From the NCBI GenBank assembly GCA_951799445.1, contig OX637291.1, positions 7,380,501 to 7,444,500 of the forward strand: DNA of 64,000 nt, in the 5' to 3' direction. The stretch comes from Pseudisothecium myosuroides (taxonomy: Eukaryota > Streptophyta > Bryopsida > Hypnales > Lembophyllaceae). The notes under the pieces were generated by a model, which was not told the DNA's origin, did no database searches, and saw nothing but the letters and a program-made list of their open reading frames with translations. The position numbers and the translations under genes are program-made. Positions 61,366 to 64,000 of the stretch are shown in pieces; within the stretch, counting starts at the first letter, position 1, and each line of letters opens with the position of its first letter.

Positions 61366-62400
61366 GGTCTGTTGTTGTAAAACCAATTGTGACCCAATTC
61401 TATCAAAAATGAACCAATTACATTCATTATAGAACATTAATATGATACTTTTCAAATTATTTGATTGTTGAAGAACATGTTCTAAAATAAGAGATTATGT
61501 AGAGTCTTTGATTGACATTTTATGATGTTGTATTCTCCTAAATTCTTATAGAATTGAGTCACAATTAGCTTTTCATCAATCTACTTTAAGGACAGGAGTC
61601 ACATTATCATCCAAATGGATGCGAATAGTCTTTCATAGGTACAACTTACAACAAAAGCTATGTGATTTTGCCTTGAACCTATAATAAGTGTCCCCCCCCT
61701 CAAATATGAGTTGATTGAAATGCATGCAATTTTTTTTGTAAATGTGATATTTTTATGCAAGGTAGGTTCCCCTTCAACACATAAATGCTTTAAAGAGACA
61801 TTTTATGACATGCTCATATTGTGTACATCTCCAAAATCAATATGTACCTATTATTGTATAAGTGGTTTTAGAACATCTACCAAAAATACTTCGATCCTTT
61901 GTAACTTTTGCATACAATAACCAAATGATGCATTCCTTGGCACATTGAAATCTCCTATCACTTGCCAATGAGAAAATATCAAATTTTCACCAATCTAATA
62001 ATAAAAATGCTAAGCGTTAATAGGAGGCCAATGAATAAATAGGAAGGCAATTTTCAAATAAGTTAAAGGTAGAGTTTGCTTGCAAGAAGCTCTTTCTTTA
62101 GTTGCCACATTTCTCATCCTTCCATCTATATTTCTTTTGACCTCTTTCTCCCTCCTCAGACCTAAATCTGTTTGTAGATGCCTTGACTGACTTCCTTCTT
62201 TGTTGCAACCTTCTTCCTTCTTTGTATTTGTGAATTACACTCAGGAGCAAGTTGTAGCAGTTCATTTCTAGTGATTTGAAAATGAATTGTTGAATGATCT
62301 CTATAGTTTTTTATCTAAAAGTACATGCTTTAATTTTGTAGTTGGCGTTTGTTGCAAAAGAAGACATATTTGTTCTTATTGCTAATTAGTTTTTTAATTT
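61366..62400. other. AT-rich intergenic DNA
   Basis: No gene recognised. Confidence 0.4.
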
Positions 62401-63560
62401 GTGTTTCCGCATTTTCTGCAGTTGTTTGTGATTGTTTGTGAAAGTAACTAAGTTTGTTTGTGTAAGTTACTTAATTTGTTTGTGATTTTGTATATGTTTT
62501 CAATGCTAGATTTTATCACATTTAGTGATTTTAAATATGAACAATCCACACGTATTAGTTAATAATGCATTGGCATTCTTTGACATTTTGTAGAACATCT
62601 TTGAATGTTTGGTATAACATCCAGTGAGGTTCAATCCTTGATGTTTTGCAGAACCTGCAACTTTGTACTAATACAAAACATTATGATGTAGAAAAAATTA
62701 ATTAAAATGCAAAACATTAAATTTTCAAATGGATACTCTAGCACTTGAAAGAGTGAATAAAATTAAATATACTTGCACAAAATTTGTTTTATATTAGTGC
62801 ATACCAAAATCCATCAAAGTACTTGATCATTAATACATTTACATCATTACAAACAAATCAAAGAATGTACTATTAGGAGCAAATTTCATGACTCCAGCTA
62901 CTGATAATATACCTACAGACAATACTTCAATCCACAATCTTACAGAAATTTTTTCATGCAAAATAATCCAAAATCATTACAAAACAATGTAGAGGTTCTG
63001 TAACGCAATGCAAAACAAAATAGAATGATGTTCGAGATTGTAGAAAAATCCAAAATTGGCGTATTACAATCCAAACCTTTGGTATAACAATGAAAAACAA
63101 CATAAAGCATTCTGTCATACTAAAATACAATCCAAAATCACCACAAACAATCTAAAAATTTGGCATTGCAAAATATGAAAAATATTATAGAACAAAAATT
63201 GTGGCTACAAAAGCATTCAAAATCATTGCAAAATAATCTAGATTTTTAATTGAACAAGATAAGAGAAATATTAGTAAATATTATTTGTGATTGTAAAGAT
63301 TTTTAGAAACATTTTAGAGCAATGTAAGATTTAGGTAGAAACTATTGGAAAAGAATAACTTGAAATTGTTCTAAAACTATTCAAGATTCTTATAGCATAA
63401 TACAGAGAAGTGTTGAATTATAGGAAGTAATAGAGAATGTTGATTTGATTGCAAAATAAGTATAGAACAATATAAGATTTAGGAGACTAGAATCATGAAA
63501 GTAAATTAGAACTACATTTATAATAGCCAATCAAATGAAGGACTCATTGCAAAGTGTTGT
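62401..63560. repeat. irregular repeat of atccaaaatcattacaaaaca-like motif
   Basis: Motifs close to caaaatcattgcaaaa and tgcaaaacaa recur at uneven spacing (62945, 63000, 63130, 63215 and others). Old degenerate repeat; no gene. Confidence 0.35.
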
Positions 63561-63639
63561 AGGATATGGAAAAAATTGTAGAACAATATTTGTGATTGCA
63601 AAAAAGATTCAATACACAAAAGGATTTTTTGTTATCCAT

Positions 63640-63867
63640 CGGACACTTAGAGCCCATTTCTATTGAGGGGCGAACTGGAGGCCCATCCAGGTTGACCACG
63701 GGTAGAACTCTGGGAAAAAACTTTGAAAATCTTGACGTAGGAAACAATTGGGAAAGCAAGCTCCGATATATGGTCCAATTTTGTTTTCAACTTTTGTAAA
63801 GCTAGAGTCCGGAAGTCCAAGCCTAGACCCCTCCAGCCCCCAATGGAAACGAGCTCTTAAGTGTCCG
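63640..63867. mobile_element. 228-bp inverted-repeat element (MITE candidate)
   Basis: Ends cggacacttagagcccattt and an approximate inverse ending gagctcttaagtgtccg; the match continues inward through ctattgaggggc / gcccccaatgg and ctggagg / cctccag. Target duplication not fixed. Confidence 0.65.
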
Positions 63868-64000
63868 TGTCGTCGTCGTCCTAAGATTGATAATGTTTTG
63901 TTATTCTTTTGTTGGTCTCCTTTCAACGCTCCGCAATAAAAATTGTCCACAGTAGAAGAAGCGGCGGCTTTGGGTGTCCCTACCTTACCTTACCTGGTGT

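Noticed and set aside
1..64000. tRNA, rRNA or CRISPR features
   Set aside because: No clover-leaf sequence, conserved rRNA segment or spacer-repeat array was seen; the regular repeats present are tandem duplications and transposon satellites.

Overview
This is a nuclear window from a streptophyte (green plant lineage). The evidence is interrupted genes with GT-AG introns of roughly 100-450 nt, plant-type proteins (an RNA polymerase I termination-factor-like MYB, a NUDT23-type Nudix, an ARPC1 exon, a plant-type LRR exon), LINEs with a plant-like RT, and interstitial TTTAGGG-type telomeric motifs. The sequence does not settle moss, liverwort, lycophyte or streptophyte alga. Most of it is AT-rich, decayed transposon sequence; gene density is very low. 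No rRNA gene, tRNA gene or CRISPR array was seen.

Region by region. 1-7.7 kb: two TTAA-flanked non-autonomous DNA elements, a coding-like island, short tandem duplications and AT-rich sequence. 7.75-13.5 kb (minus strand): the only substantial host gene region, a nine-exon MYB/SANT gene (743 codons, all junctions in phase) with a long Lys-rich tandem repeat, preceded head-to-tail by a truncated NUDT23-type Nudix gene carrying several one-base frame breaks, and a GC-rich 5' region with telo-boxes. 13.5-18.4 kb: AT-rich sequence with one TTAA element and irregular repeats.

18.4-34 kb: a nest of transposons. A decayed Plavaka-like transposase (minus strand) is cut in two by a 12,041-bp element with CAGGGTTG ends and an 8-bp target duplication (CTTCAAAG), as expected for hAT. 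That element is a giant inverted repeat. Its outer parts are ~268-bp satellite units, each containing a long hairpin. It was later hit by a 933-bp TTAA-type element, a 357-bp foldback element and a 5,090-bp TG...CA element with a 5-bp duplication. Because the two arms are near-identical, each arm serves as the empty site for the insertions in the other.

34-64 kb: a 132-bp CACTA-type MITE, a 179-bp tandem repeat, a cluster of exon fragments from unrelated genes (LRR, ARPC1), a 1,007-bp foldback element with two 487-bp arms, two decayed LINE copies, unidentified exon-like pieces, and further TTAA elements and MITEs up to the window end.

Working together: the MYB gene is the one gene likely to act in ordinary cell biology (rDNA transcription termination or a related DNA-binding role). 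Everything else is mobile DNA, its passengers, or fragments. The most informative part is the layered insertion history at 18.4-34 kb and the TTAA family, whose full boundaries can be read directly.
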